In this document: in pieces, positions 9,801 to 18,608 of the stretch
Layout: every line of letters begins with the position of its first letter
Numbering within the stretch: the stretch's first letter is position 1
NCBI GenBank assembly: GCA_018417955.1
Contig: JACTVC010000002.1
Location: 4,711,876-4,775,875 of the forward strand
Direction of reading: 5' to 3'
Origin: Laccaria trichodermophora
Lineage: Eukaryota > Basidiomycota > Agaricomycetes > Agaricales > Hydnangiaceae
Length of the DNA: 64,000 nt
Notes under the pieces: model-generated
Database searches by the model: none
What the model saw: the letters and a program-made list of their open reading frames with translations, nothing else
Told to the model about the DNA's origin: nothing
Made by a program: the position numbers and the translations under genes

Positions 9801-12002
9801 TGCTTTTGCAACATGCAATCTTCGTACAAGCAAAGGTGTACGTTGAACATCTTTTTTTGTGGGTTGGCATGGACCTGTAAACATTACTGCTAAGACTTCA
9901 TCAAGATCTTCAATAGGTGGAGGGAGTGTATCATAGATTTTAGCAACAGGATTATGAAATGTGATTGCATTTGCATGCATTTTATATCTTCCTGAAGCAA
10001 CTTTTATAATACATCTATTATGTCGGACTCTGGAAATTAAAAGCTGCTCAACATAAGTTAGAGATGCAAGTTCTTCAGGTATTTTTCCAAGCCAAAATCC
10101 ATTGCAAAGAGCTTTAGGAGGTGTTAATCCTTTTTTAAGAAATTTTAAGCAGTCCTTGCATATATGTTTGCAATCCGGATCAATAATTGGGCCTTCAATT
10201 TCCTTGATTTCTTCATAGATAGATTTTCGCTCAAGTCGAGTCACTCCTCCCCTTATCAGTGGTTCAAAACTACATGTAACTTCACTGCGATCTATCATAT
10301 CCACAACTCTTGTGAGCTGGCCACATGCTGCACACCCAGCTTCAATTAAGTTTGAAGGATGAGTGCCTCTACAAAACCCAGTTATAATTTTGTGAATTAA
10401 TTTTTCAGAGGGTGGCTTTGGAGGAAAGATTACATTTTTTGACTTTATATATGAGTTTTTGTTTTCAATAGAACGGTTATTTTTGAAGGTTGACTTGGTT
10501 TTACACTTGGACAACCCAACTTTGTTGACTTTTTTACGATCACATTTACTCAATCCCTTATACCATCTTGCTTTACGTTCTGTAGTTGTAAGGGCAGGAT
10601 TTTCAGGAGAAAATAGGGTATAATAATGGGCACAACGTGAGGTGCACATATGTTGAGATAACAGTTCCATCACTTCAGTGACTGGAGCTCTAGCAAATAC
10701 TGATACATGGTGCTTTTTTGCAATTGCTTTTGCCTGTCCAATAGTAATAGAATCTTTCAAAATCTCTAAGGGAGCATGACAAATCAATAGCTCTGGGTTT
10801 TTACGCAACTCAGCTCTTGCAGCCTGTAAGACAAATTGATCAACAAATTTATATTTGACTGACCCCTCCAATTTCATACTGGATGATGGTGTGTCAGATG
10901 TAATATATGGTTTGAGGCTCTCAAATGTTGTAAGTTTTTTTCCACCGGCAGTTTGTTGAGGTAGTATAGTAATCATAGGTTCATGGCAATAACAGCCATA
11001 CCAATGGGTTATTGAATGGAGGTAACTAGAGTTAGCTTCTAGTGAACTAAGCACTCTATTAGACAATGGGAGTTCATAAGTATACCAAATTGATATAGAT
11101 GACCAGGATTCATAACCCACAGACCTGAAGACATCTACCGATTGAACTGATCTATGAAATAACATGAATTGAAGGCTAAAAGAGAATATGAAGAAATAAG
11201 ATAGAAGCTTATAAGAGCCTTGTAATCTCAATAATTTTTTAATCAAGTTACGGTATTCATGTTTCAGCATGCAATGCTGTTGAAATCGACACCATAAGGC
11301 CACACACAACTGAGAAGGTGTATCGTTTGAACACAGATAGGCAAGTATACAGGTGTGTAAGATATATGGTATTGAGAGATGCACATATTCAAGCAGAGCA
11401 TTCAGTATCATCCAACATATAGAGGGAAATGATGGTAAGGCGTTGGATAGATTTGTGATTCTAATCTTCGTGATATTGGTAAATTGAACTTGTATCTCAT
11501 TCCATCCTTGCGATCGAAGGTATGTGTAAAGCGTATGTGCTCTATTCAATCCCTGCAAAATGTATCTGTACTTTCTGTGTGTCTCATTCAATCCTTGCAA
11601 TTGAATGTACGTGTACTTTATCTGTGCCTCATTCAATCCTTGCAATTGAATGTATGTGTCATTGACATGTGCCGTATCATGACTACGATTATGGTAGTCT
11701 GGTGCCAATAGGCCATGCCTCTCAACCAAGGTAGCTGGTCGAGTATCAAGTGCCAAAAGGCCGTGCCTCTCAACCAACGCAGCTGGTTGAGCAAAAAATG
11801 CCAAAAGGCTCGGATTGTTTCCAATCTCTATATATGGTTTGAAGTGATGACCGGAGTCATCAAGCAAATGATGTGCGTTGAAAATCAGGGATATGACGAT
11901 GAGGATAAGAAGCATAATGAAGAAAGCAATGGCTCGTGTAATACGCATGATGGTAAGATCAAGAAAGAAGAATGGAAAACTTACGCAATTGAACTTGAAC
12001 AT
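3852..12002 (-). CDS. Helitron Rep-helicase with C-terminal protease-like domain
   Basis: Uninterrupted frame of 2,716 codons, the intact copy of the pair. Order: a DUF6570-type Cys-rich region (about 560-730); Helitron-like N domain with the HUH relaxase motif HLHMLLW near 1,092 and the twin-tyrosine motif YITDYVTK near 1,295; acidic linkers; a PIF1/RecD-type helicase with Walker A GGMGGTGKS near 1,827 and Walker B FIDEVS near 1,902. Family knowledge: the Rep domain nicks and joins DNA during rolling-circle transposition and the helicase unwinds it. The C-terminal 270 residues carry a Cys box (YSCSYDSLFTIL, ~2,454) and a His box (GGFHFTAYVI then WYHDGM, ~2,652), resembling a USP/UCH-type cysteine peptidase (inference). 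Residues 1-375 precede the usual Helitron start, have a hydrophobic anchor (~20-42) and short repeats, and may not belong. ATG at 12,000-12,002. Confidence 0.92.
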   Translation of the reverse strand: MFKFNCVSFPFFFLDLTIMRITRAIAFFIMLLILIVISLIFNAHHLLDDSGHHFKPYIEIGNNPSLLAFFAQPAALVERHGLLALDTRPATLVERHGLLAPDYHNRSHDTAHVNDTYIQLQGLNEAQIKYTYIQLQGLNETHRKYRYILQGLNRAHTLYTYLRSQGWNEIQVQFTNITKIRITNLSNALPSFPSICWMILNALLEYVHLSIPYILHTCILAYLCSNDTPSQLCVALWCRFQQHCMLKHEYRNLIKKLLRLQGSYKLLSYFFIFSFSLQFMLFHRSVQSVDVFRSVGYESWSSISIWYTYELPLSNRVLSSLEANSSYLHSITHWYGCYCHEPMITILPQQTAGGKKLTTFESLKPYITSDTPSSSMKLEGSVKYKFVDQFVLQAARAELRKNPELLICHAPLEILKDSITIGQAKAIAKKHHVSVFARAPVTEVMELLSQHMCTSRCAHYYTLFSPENPALTTTERKARWYKGLSKCDRKKVNKVGLSKCKTKSTFKNNRSIENKNSYIKSKNVIFPPKPPSEKLIHKIITGFCRGTHPSNLIEAGCAACGQLTRVVDMIDRSEVTCSFEPLIRGGVTRLERKSIYEEIKEIEGPIIDPDCKHICKDCLKFLKKGLTPPKALCNGFWLGKIPEELASLTYVEQLLISRVRHNRCIIKVASGRYKMHANAITFHNPVAKIYDTLPPPIEDLDEVLAVMFTGPCQPTKKDVQRTPLLVRRLHVAKALEWLRLNHEDYYDIGISKENLSQYPLCDAPVVIDYRQSIVNKDREATSLHDDGEEIGTTEGPCTFVVQGLTGEEYSTMPLEAIKAQALEHLTSNKKIMFVGHSDEPNSVYNNPQLFPSMLPWLFPYGFGGICNNMIPKNISSMAHKRLLLMYYDKRFQMDPHFPLIGFNHEQIQQSTTGGYLTTKKSSFSLVTDRLLNLDMDVLSGINKRLALGERVKPETEQEKECFQLLTDLDSVGGHVQGSITSKKYMRNEVWSLISYIGAPSWFITLSPTDNKHPICLYFADTDTEFKPELTFSKESSLLIAKNPVAAARFFHFICENFIQHVLGVGTNHPGIYGETDAYYATVEQQGRLTLHLHMLLWIKGALSPQEVRDRIMDPASDFQKHMVEYLESVHKGELYEGTYEEIRERCQEAQKNNPDYQDPTHTMPEPPPPPCKKNGCNQCTRCINQKIWDGKYRATTDDILSRSNHHGCRRPEIDGEDPTKLKRKGCLNSRGQCKARFPREIVEETMVDPLSGALKMKKGEMWLNTFTPELTYMIRCNTDVTSLMSGTAIKAVVGYITDYVTKSGLSSYTTFDAVRQVFNRNSEMIGGSTDRQNTARRLMTKMVNTLTAKMEIGSPMASLYLLGNPDHYTSHKFILFYWKNYVREARSAWIDTENNTTESFNTEYKDAPDKVVLQKYDGTYIGISSVYDYIYRPTAYEHMSLYDWIRKAKKEKRSKEEQQEFDVHYDKDELESNAEDDDTDTEGEDEINFLGGGDSIDDDIEDEVGHQDLDSEDELNDYQIMYDEHESHEFLPEHPQYCTHKVTVVDEENALVPNFVGGGLPRCDQGDREYYCSTMLALFKPWRCGKYLKLENESWDEAFVGYSFSARQLELMKNFNIKYECNDARDDYSAEMKKKDARENIFGSWEDIGGEVDTNCSLINEDIPIDIDEDMYMLGNPNSINNQKLHEMNRIENVVKNAGWLDSCIGNIDPVDTSFKPGEKRSGSQWNVLVQSLKKLFIATRSKNLPEAKAIKDKNSTSNDEVVVDDISYLNKNFKAEKEHEHQLINTIVHEFSLNDEQERAFRIVANHATMTKSEQLKMYLGGMGGTGKSQVIKALIAFFDRRNESHRIMILAPTGSAAALLNGSTYHSALGVQSKSRQNSNEHSTMAQVRSRLDGVDYIFIDEVSMISCYELYKISAQLAKARNSMDAPFGGLNMIFAGDFAQLKPVQGQALYDGYVGTSVDASMSERGQQSAIGRALWHQITTVVILRKNMRQNTQSVEDAKLRTALENMRYAACTADDITFLRSRVAGRRPDQPKLADKCFRNVSIITALNSQKDRINELGSARFAADTGQTLTDFYSVDTLGVESDPVTGKKPRGRPKKTAIQKTISPGLQNVLWNLRHSASEHIPGKLSLCIGMPIMIRNNDATELCITKGQEGYVVGWDAKVGPSGQRILETLFVKLDHPAKTIKIEGLPENVVPLIKNSTSIECLCPSDLTISISRSQVSVLPNFAMTDYASQGKTRPFNVVDLNSCRTHLSYYTALSRSATCKGTVIVQGFDPSKITRGASGYLRQEFRELELLDDITNLRYTGNLPGSINGKLRNAILRQYQQLKGRGYCPENVMGPIRWSEVYPMQTFQVITDSSWQVINKSSKDGLLSDKLTNEVNTETNKINKKLCGSFIPAQGSNMIKTNLKRKSADDPEIEEPKKKKVRTSFGPTPEVPIGLVWDSVDYSCSYDSLFTILCEIWIYNPRNWTKAFYTFSNQGKLLADGYKKVIRSIDTLENIRNEVRRSLKHDNPVLFPDGATGTDIRDLLYYFFTSDHSVSLGYRRSSCIGCNNNHDIDNPPERVMSVLDGTYKSINDWLQHWLEEPSICDCGSPTIIKRIYDQPPSLLAFSLNTSRVAISKSIRIKGINGRSTILPLRGIIYSGGFHFTAYVITPGKEVWYHDGMTTRRNCIKKGHLNEFTEDALKSCREKNSNGALFERQAVTVIYSKK

Positions 12003-12111
12003 TCACGTGACTGTACAAACAAGTGCTTATATTCATAACAACGCGTGACCTATATGTACACAAATTCAGATGTCTTCTCACTCTCTTTGATTTTCGCTCG
12101 CGTGTATACTA

Positions 12112-14674
12112 TTATGCATGATCAAAAAAGGCCGTAGCTCGCTGTTCCCTCATAGATTTGAGTTCCCGTGTTTCCTTATGTCCTTTGAGCTTATTCCTCC
12201 AATCTGATACTGTAAGAGGTTGAGCTGCACCCAAACGAATATCTTGCAAGCGTTTAACGTATGTTGATTCCAACATCTCATTCCAGTGACCATAACTTTC
12301 ACATGCATTGTTGTTGTCAAAGATGTTGTAAGGTGGCCACCATGATTTGTTGGAATATACTTTGGCAACTCCTTGATTTCACAGAATATTCAGAAAGTGA
12401 AGAGTTTTTAATAAGAAACATACCTGTTGAGCACACATACATTCCACAGATCCAGTCCATTTCATTATGAGTCAGCTTATCATCGAGAAGCGGCGGATAT
12501 CCTTTACTATTGTCGACAACAAGAAGGCTTCCTCCTCCAACAGGTCCTTCCAACAACTCATCTATGCTCACGCTTCCAATTGTCAATCGCCACAAAAAAC
12601 CACCACGAAGGATAGCTGCCCGTACGCGGGGACGTCGAAGAATTCGTGATCGACATTGCAGATATGCCTCATAATCCAACTTGGTAAAGCGGTATCCGGC
12701 AGGACGCTGTGGAAGATATAACTCAACATCGGGGTACAATATTGAGCGTGGCATAAGCGGCTCAGTCAGCAAAGTGCGGAATGGAATCCCACGTAATGCC
12801 AAGAAACGTGCAATATCTACATCCAGAAATTGAGCATCAAGACGGCAAACCAGCAACGCATCAGAGGCTGTTGTTACAGCTAGCCTCCAGCGAACTGTGA
12901 CTTTATTGAATAAAAATACGTAGAGCCATTTCGCCGGTACATCAGCATCAGAATTTCTGTACAAGGCAATAGAATCCAGGCGTTCACGAAAAGAAGAAGA
13001 TCTTGGAAGTTCAAGATCGGAGATGATTTGCTGCCCTTCGAGAATTTGACGTGTAAATTCAACAAAAAAACGGCCCCGTGCAGTTGGCCAGAAATGAGAA
13101 ACAACAGATTCAAGTTTTTTCTCTTCACAAACTCCAATCCACCGCAGCCAGAATTTCTTCTCTTTGTCTGAAACCTCCTTATGATTGACTTGGTTAAGAT
13201 CTGGCAGAACCATGCCATAGTGAAGGGTCAAGATCTCCTGTACTTCTGAAATTAAGCCGGCGATTGTTGACTGGGGGCCATCTTGAAAGATATCTGGGGG
13301 TACATCTGTTTGCTCATACAGATCATCAGGTAGAGGGGTTGGGCATCGTTGTTCACGAGGGATGAAATCAATATCATATTCAGAAGCTTGTTGATCTGCA
13401 GAGGGGGCCATATCCATGTGCTCATCTTCCATTTCATCTGGAGATGGAGTACGGAACCTTCCAAATTCAAAACAACAATCCCATTCGTTCCAATAGGAAT
13501 CATATCGTTTCTGTTCAGGGCCATATTCCTCCAAAGTCTCGATACGTTCACTAGCAAGGACTTCTTCTCGACCAGGGAGTTCAGGGTCACGGTCCCATAC
13601 AAAAACCTTTGCAGATTTTATGGGTGGATTTCGTTCTCGATTCAAGCGTCTTTCACGCTCCAATGCTGTCTCCAGACTTAAAAGACGGGGACGATTTTCC
13701 TCACGTCTTTCAAAGAATTCTCTCCATGTGATTGTTTTGACTGTGGTTGTTGCTGGAGAGCTGAGAGGATTTGCAGATGACTCTGGTATTCCACCACTTT
13801 GTGGGGGACCAAATTGAGCAAATATTGGGTCATGCTTTGCCCACTCTATTTCATCCACGTCCCATTGATACCAGATCGGAATGTTGTGAGCGATTAGCCA
13901 GCGAACAGAAGGTTGGTGAGTCTTTTCGATGTCATCTTTGGTAAGATAGATAAACGCTCCAACGCGCTGAACTTCGTGTGAGAACGTGCCAAGGTCAGAT
14001 GCCCGAATTAAATCAGCAATGGCAGGATGGAATTGTAAATGATTCTCAAGAAGAGAAGGCCATTCATAGCCCTTTTGCGATAAGCTATCTGCTCCTGCTA
14101 TTAAGAATGATAATAGGCCAATCCACAGCACAAATATATCACGAGAAGCTCGGGCTTCCCGATGTGCTACTGATCGATAAGCATGTTGCCTCTGATACCC
14201 TCTGGCTGCAGGATAGGCAGGACCGATAGAAGGTATTTCGTACATGCCCCCCAATATCACGATGACACTGCGAATTATGTATTCAAGCTTTGTCCAGCTA
14301 TTTATCAAGTCTTCAGGCATTGAATACTTTCCCTCGATTTCCTCAATACGTATGTCTGCCAGTCGCCCCAGTAGACCACCACCAAAGAAAGGCCTTTTAG
14401 GTGTAAAGGACAGCCAACCAAAATTTGCTGTCCACCACTGAGGATCATTGACCAAGGAGGACAGATCATTGTGGTAATTGATGACGAGGCTGTTCGACTC
14501 GCGATCAGGACTGGGACGTGGAGCACTAACAGTATCTGAACAGTTTGGTGAATAGAACATTATACCATTGACAGACTGCAAGCGCCCTCGCGAATGATCA
14601 ATCGGGCTATAGTAACAGTGATCAATTGAAAGGCCATTAGTGTTGAGCATAGGATAGAACATACGTGCGTTCAT
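12112..14674 (-). CDS. Helitron-companion protein, function unknown
   Basis: Two exons: ATG at 14,674, intron 12,372-12,423 (52 bp, GTATGT..AAG), stop at 12,112-12,114; about 836 residues. The frame upstream of this ATG begins with TTG and is not preferred. Visible: Trp/Tyr-rich N-terminal half with a short hydrophobic stretch (VLWIGLLSFLIAGA), a charged Arg/Glu-rich middle with an RLNRERNPP stretch and YGPEQKRYDSYWNEWDCC, an acidic part, and a C-terminal CGMYVCSTG that joins across the intron to VAKVYSNKSWWPPYN. I recognise it as an agaricomycete family often found beside Helitron helicases; no biochemical role is known to me. It lies 110 bp upstream of the Helitron gene on the same strand, so it is probably part of the same element. 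Confidence 0.8.
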
Positions 14675-16264
14675 CTTCAACTAAAATGCTACTCCAGGTA
14701 TGATAATACTGTTGGAATACACCGCGGCGGCCCGATGGACGTGCAGTCGGAAAACGGGAACGTTCGCTAATATCCGTGAGTCCAAGTCTTCTTATCAATC
14801 AAAATCCTGACATACTAGGTGAAGCGATCCATTATCTGATCGATTGAAGATGAACTGAGGCCTGACACGTTTAGGCGACGGAAAGACGGATATAACGGTG
14901 GCAGGAACTATGCACAAATTGAGCGACACGTTTGGACTGGCCAAGACGATGCGCCTTGTGTGTACAGTTCGAATGAGACACCTGATTGATTGAGCAAAGA
15001 TATGATCCACCAGACGACACAACAAGCACGTTTGGACTGGCCAAGACGATAGAAGTTGTGTGAAATGTGAAAACGTTCGTACGTTTGACTGTGCGAGTAT
15101 ACAATGCTGCAAGCACGTTTAGGCTGGATAGTAGTCAAGTGGAAAGATAAGAACTTTCGTTGCATGACCCTCTAAAGACAATAATGACAAACACTATACT
15201 ACGCGTCTCGCTACTTTAGTCATATAAATTGATTTCAGCCATGTTATTAGAGCAATGCTCAAAAATCCTGTATATTTTTCATCAGACACAGTCGCTAGTA
15301 CACCGTCGTAACCATCTATCTTGTAAAATGGCAGGAACGGCCAGTAGGAGGTGGATGTGGGTAATATATTTTGAACAACGACGTCTATCTCGTCCGCGAG
15401 GCTGGGTGAGCTTGAGGGACACTAAACGAGTTCAATAGAACTTGTTTAGTTTGTTGGAAGGTAGATAAGGAAGGTGGGCTAACCTTTATAATCGCAAGAA
15501 CGGTTAGCAGGAAGAGGGTGTGTGTGCAATATTGTTGAAAAATTGTGACTCCCGCAACCAAGAAAGTCGTCGAGACACCAAATGAGTTCAAACGAACTCG
15601 TTTGGTAGCCAGGAAGGTAGATTGACGCATAGGAATGAAACAGAAAGTGGGGTGGGAGTATGGTTAAAATGCGACTGGGCGGCATAGACGTTGTGCAGAA
15701 CACGTGGGCTAGAAGAGCTATATATATGCAGCAAACGAAGTAGTTAAGACTTGTTTAAAGAAAGGAAGGAAGGTGGACGAACCTTCGAAAACGCGGAAAC
15801 AGTTAGCAGGAGGGGGCGGGCAAGAAGGTTGGTTTCACGACTATCTGCGCTTCCACGCATCTAAGAAAGTTGAGGAGACACTAAACGAGTTCAAACGAAC
15901 CTGTTTAGTGTCTAAGAAATCAGATGAACCGGCGGGCTTCAAAGAGAAAGGCGGTTAGGAGGATGGTTGAGAAGTGAGTGGGCGCTGTCAACATACCTGG
16001 CATCACCATGACGAAAGGTAAGCCTGCAAGAGGTGTGGCAGGACCGTTGTGCTCGAAGCGTTTGGACTGGCCAAGACGACAGCGAGCGCGCAGATACGTC
16101 GTCTTGATCTGCAAGACGAATGTCATAGATACAATGCACTCAGACGTTTGGACTGGCCAAGACGTCAAAGAGCGTGCAACAAAGAGGGTGATATTGTCGC
16201 ACTCGAAGCGTTTGGACTGGCCAAGACGTCAACGAGCGCGCAGAAGAGAGGAGGGAGACGTGGG
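14675..16264. other. Gene-free DNA upstream of companion gene, hairpins and dyads
   Basis: No supported gene; open frames here are repeats read in several frames. It holds dyad copies at 14,929-14,948, 15,029-15,048, 16,059-16,078, 16,145-16,164 and 16,209-16,228, half copies near 14,868 and 15,115, and three diverged members of the GAGTTC-loop-GAACTC hairpin family. A TA microsatellite near 15,719 differs by 2 bp between the arms. The probable promoter of the companion gene lies next to 14,674. Confidence 0.6.
15421..15913. repeat. Three diverged GAGTTC/GAACTC hairpins
   Basis: 15,421-15,450 has arms actaaacgagttc and gaacttgtttagt. 15,577-15,606 has arms accaaatgagttc and gaactcgtttggt. 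15,876-15,913 has arms agacactaaacgagttc and gaacctgtttagtgtct. They share the inner GAGTTC/GAACTC with the satellite hairpins, but the outer stems differ in sequence while remaining largely paired. Confidence 0.75.
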
Positions 16265-16414
16265 AAGTTCAAGTTAAACTTCGCACAGCCTTGGCGAGAA
16301 GAGCAAGATTCTATGACGCACGAACGTTTCCCGATCGTTTGATGGGGGGAAGTTTCGTGCGTCATCGATTCATCGTAGCCATCAATCTTGCCAAGGCTGT
16401 GCAAGTTGAACTTC
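16265..16414. repeat. 150-bp imperfect inverted repeat centred on hairpin A
   Basis: The outer arms share aagttcaagtt versus aagttgaactt, gcacagccttggc versus gccaaggctgtgc, and caagatt versus aatcttg. The centre is hairpin A at 16,313-16,365, with 12-bp arms atgacgcacgaa and ttcgtgcgtcat and inner TTTCCC/GGGGAA pairing. Related hairpins B (18,609-18,661) and C (21,132-21,184) have the same 53-nt length and arms; A is in the opposite orientation to both. Confidence 0.8.
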
Positions 16415-16478
16415 TGACCTTCTCTTCCATGCGCTCGTCGTCGTCTTGGCCAGCCCAAACGCTTCGAGAGCAAATTAT

Positions 16479-17716
16479 CTAATCCATTCATCTCGCCGAT
16501 AACTCCTGATGTCTCCCTTCTCTTCTGTGCGCTCGTCGTCGTCTTGGCCAGTCCAAACGCTTCGAGCGCCACGTATCTAATTCATTCGTCTCGCAGAGCA
16601 AGACGCCGGCGTAACTACGCCATCTTTGGGTTCTTGTTGTCGTCTTGGCCAGTCCAAACGCTTCAAGCACTGTGGGTCCCATCCGTCTCTCTTGGTGAGC
16701 AGCCTTTTTTTGGCACAGTGCATTGGTCTGATTTGTTAACAGGCATACCCCCATACACTCCTACCCCGATTACCTTCTATTCCCCGCATCGACTGACCTC
16801 CAGTTGCACGAAACGAGTTCGTTTGAACTCGTTTCGTGTTTGCGTAATGTCTTCCAGTCCCGCGGATATGCAAAAACCCAACGGCGCCAAGGCTCTGGGC
16901 CATAGACCCCTCCTACCCCGATTCCCTTCTATTCCCCACATCAACCGACCTCCAGTTTCACGAAACGAGTTCGTTTGAACTCGTTTCGTGTTTGCGTAAT
17001 GTTTTCTAGCCCCACGGATACGCAAAAACTCAACGGCGCCAAGGCTCTGGGCCATACACCCTTCCTACCGCGATTCCCTTCTATTCCCCGCATCGATCTA
17101 ATCCATTCATCTCGCTGATAACTCCTGACGTCTCCCTTCTCTTCTGTGCGCTCGTCGTCGTCTTGGCCAGTCCAAACGCTTCGAGCGCCACGTATCTAAT
17201 TCATTCGTCTCGCAGAGCAAGACGCCGGCGTAACTACGCCATCTTTGGGTTCTTGTTGTCGTCTTGGCCAGTCCAAACGCTTCAAGCACTGTGGGTCCCA
17301 TCTGTCTCTCTTGGTGAGCAGCCTTTCTTTGGCACAGTGCATTGGTCTGATTTGTTAACAGGCATACCCCCATACACTCCTACCCCGATTACCTTCTATT
17401 CCCTGCATCGACTGACCTCCGGTTGCACGAAACGAGTTCGTTTGAACTCGTTTCGTGTTTGCGTAATGTCTTCTAGTCCCGCGGATACGCAAAAACCCAA
17501 CGGCGCCAAGGCTCTGGGCCATACACCCCTCCTACCCCGATTCCCTTCTATTCCCCGCGTCGACCGACCTCCAGTTTCACGAAACGAGTTCGTTTGAACT
17601 CGTTTCGTGTTTGCGTAATGTCTTCTAGCCCCACGGATACGCAAAAACCCAACGGCGCCAAGGCTCTGGGTCATACACCCCTCCTACCCCGATTCCCTTC
17701 TATTCCCCGCATCGAC
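16479..17716. repeat. Tandem duplication of a 619-bp unit
   Basis: 16,479-17,097 is repeated at 17,098-17,716 with few substitutions. Each unit holds two copies of the 20-bp dyad in a roughly 100-bp register, then two 152-bp satellite monomers. The repeat explains the pairs of identical-length open frames here, which I do not consider genes. Confidence 0.85.
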
Positions 17717-18217
17717 CGACCTCCAGTTTCACGAAACGAGCTCGTTTGAACTCGTTTCGTGTTTGCGTAATGTCTTCTAGCCCCACGGATACGCAAAATC
17801 TCAACGGCGCCAAGGCTCTGGGCCATACACCCCTCCTACCCCGATTCCCTTCTATTCCTTGCATCGACCGACCTCCAGTTTCACGAAACGAGTTCGTTTG
17901 AACTCGTTTCGTGTTTGCGTAATGTCTTCTAGCCCCACTGATACGCAAAAACCCAACAGCGCCATGGCACGGGGTCATACACCCCTCCTACCCCGATTCC
18001 CTTCTATTCGCCGCATCGACTGACCTCCAGTTGCACGAAACGAGTTCGTTTGAACTCATTTCGTGTTCATGTAATGTCTTCTAGCCCCACGGATGCGCGA
18101 GAACACAACGGCGCCCACGTTCTCAGACATACGCCCCTCCTACCCCAGTTTCCATCGATTCCCTGCGTCAACCCGCCACAAGATTCAGGAAACGAGTTTG
18201 TTCAAACTCGTTTCGTG
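16807..18217. repeat. 152-bp satellite with 32-nt palindrome, left array
   Basis: Palindromes start at 16,807, 16,959, 17,426, 17,578, 17,730, 17,882, 18,034 and 18,186, exactly 152 bp apart except where the 619-bp duplication interrupts. The stem is CACGAAACGAGTTC, the loop GTTT and the partner arm GAACTCGTTTCGTG. The rest of the monomer contains ttgcgta..tacgcaa and a ggcgcc site and is C/T-rich. The last copy has inner stem GTTTG/CAAAC instead of the usual sequence yet still pairs. Minisatellite or hairpin array; no coding support. Confidence 0.9.
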
Positions 18218-18608
18218 TTTCCGTGATCTTTTGCAGCCCTACTACAGATATACAAAGTAGTTCACCTGAAATTTATCTACTTGTTTCTTGCTTACTATCT
18301 CTATCAGGATGCTAAATCAAGTCCCTTTATTCACTATGCACAGGCTGCACTGAACGGCAAATACCACAACGAAGGGTATGCGAGAGAAGCGAGGCGGAAA
18401 CTCTGATGACAGTTATTAGGCGAGATTATGTGCTACTAGATACCAAGTTGTATACAAGATGCCTGCATGTTATTCCGATGCCGTTGCCTCAATTTCTGAA
18501 TTGTCCTCTTGGGCCTTGTCAGCTTTTTTGAGATCCCCTGCCCATCTGTGGCGATTTTAGGCTAGATCCAACGGTCTGGACATATTGTGGGCGTAAATCT
18601 AGATATCG
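18218..18608. other. Gene-free spacer
   Basis: Between the last satellite monomer and hairpin B. I see no gene, no clear repeat and no conserved motif here beyond ordinary sequence. Confidence 0.4.

Larger units (their letters stand above)
14929..17279. repeat. Dispersed 20-bp dyad CGTTTGGACTGGCCAAGACG, left cluster
   Basis: Copies reading CGTTTGGACTGGCCAAGACG on the plus strand start at 14,929, 15,029, 16,059, 16,145 and 16,209. Copies in the other orientation start at 16,442 (one mismatch), 16,540, 16,641, 17,159 and 17,260. Spacing is often close to 100 bp (14,929/15,029; 16,442/16,540/16,641; 17,159/17,260). The motif contains the inverted repeat TTGG-N5-CCAA flanked by CGT and ACG. Conservation is far above that of the surrounding sequence, which suggests a binding site or a folded RNA/DNA element rather than drift. 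Confidence 0.85.

Noticed and set aside
16165..18000. Several open frames of 88-144 codons in the repeat field, in matching pairs
   Set aside because: They are the 619-bp duplication and 152-bp monomers read in different frames; the predicted proteins are shadows of palindromes and carry no domain.
16807..18217. CRISPR-like array
   Set aside because: Regular spacing, but the intervals between palindromes are near-identical rather than unique spacers, there are no cas genes, and the host is a eukaryote.
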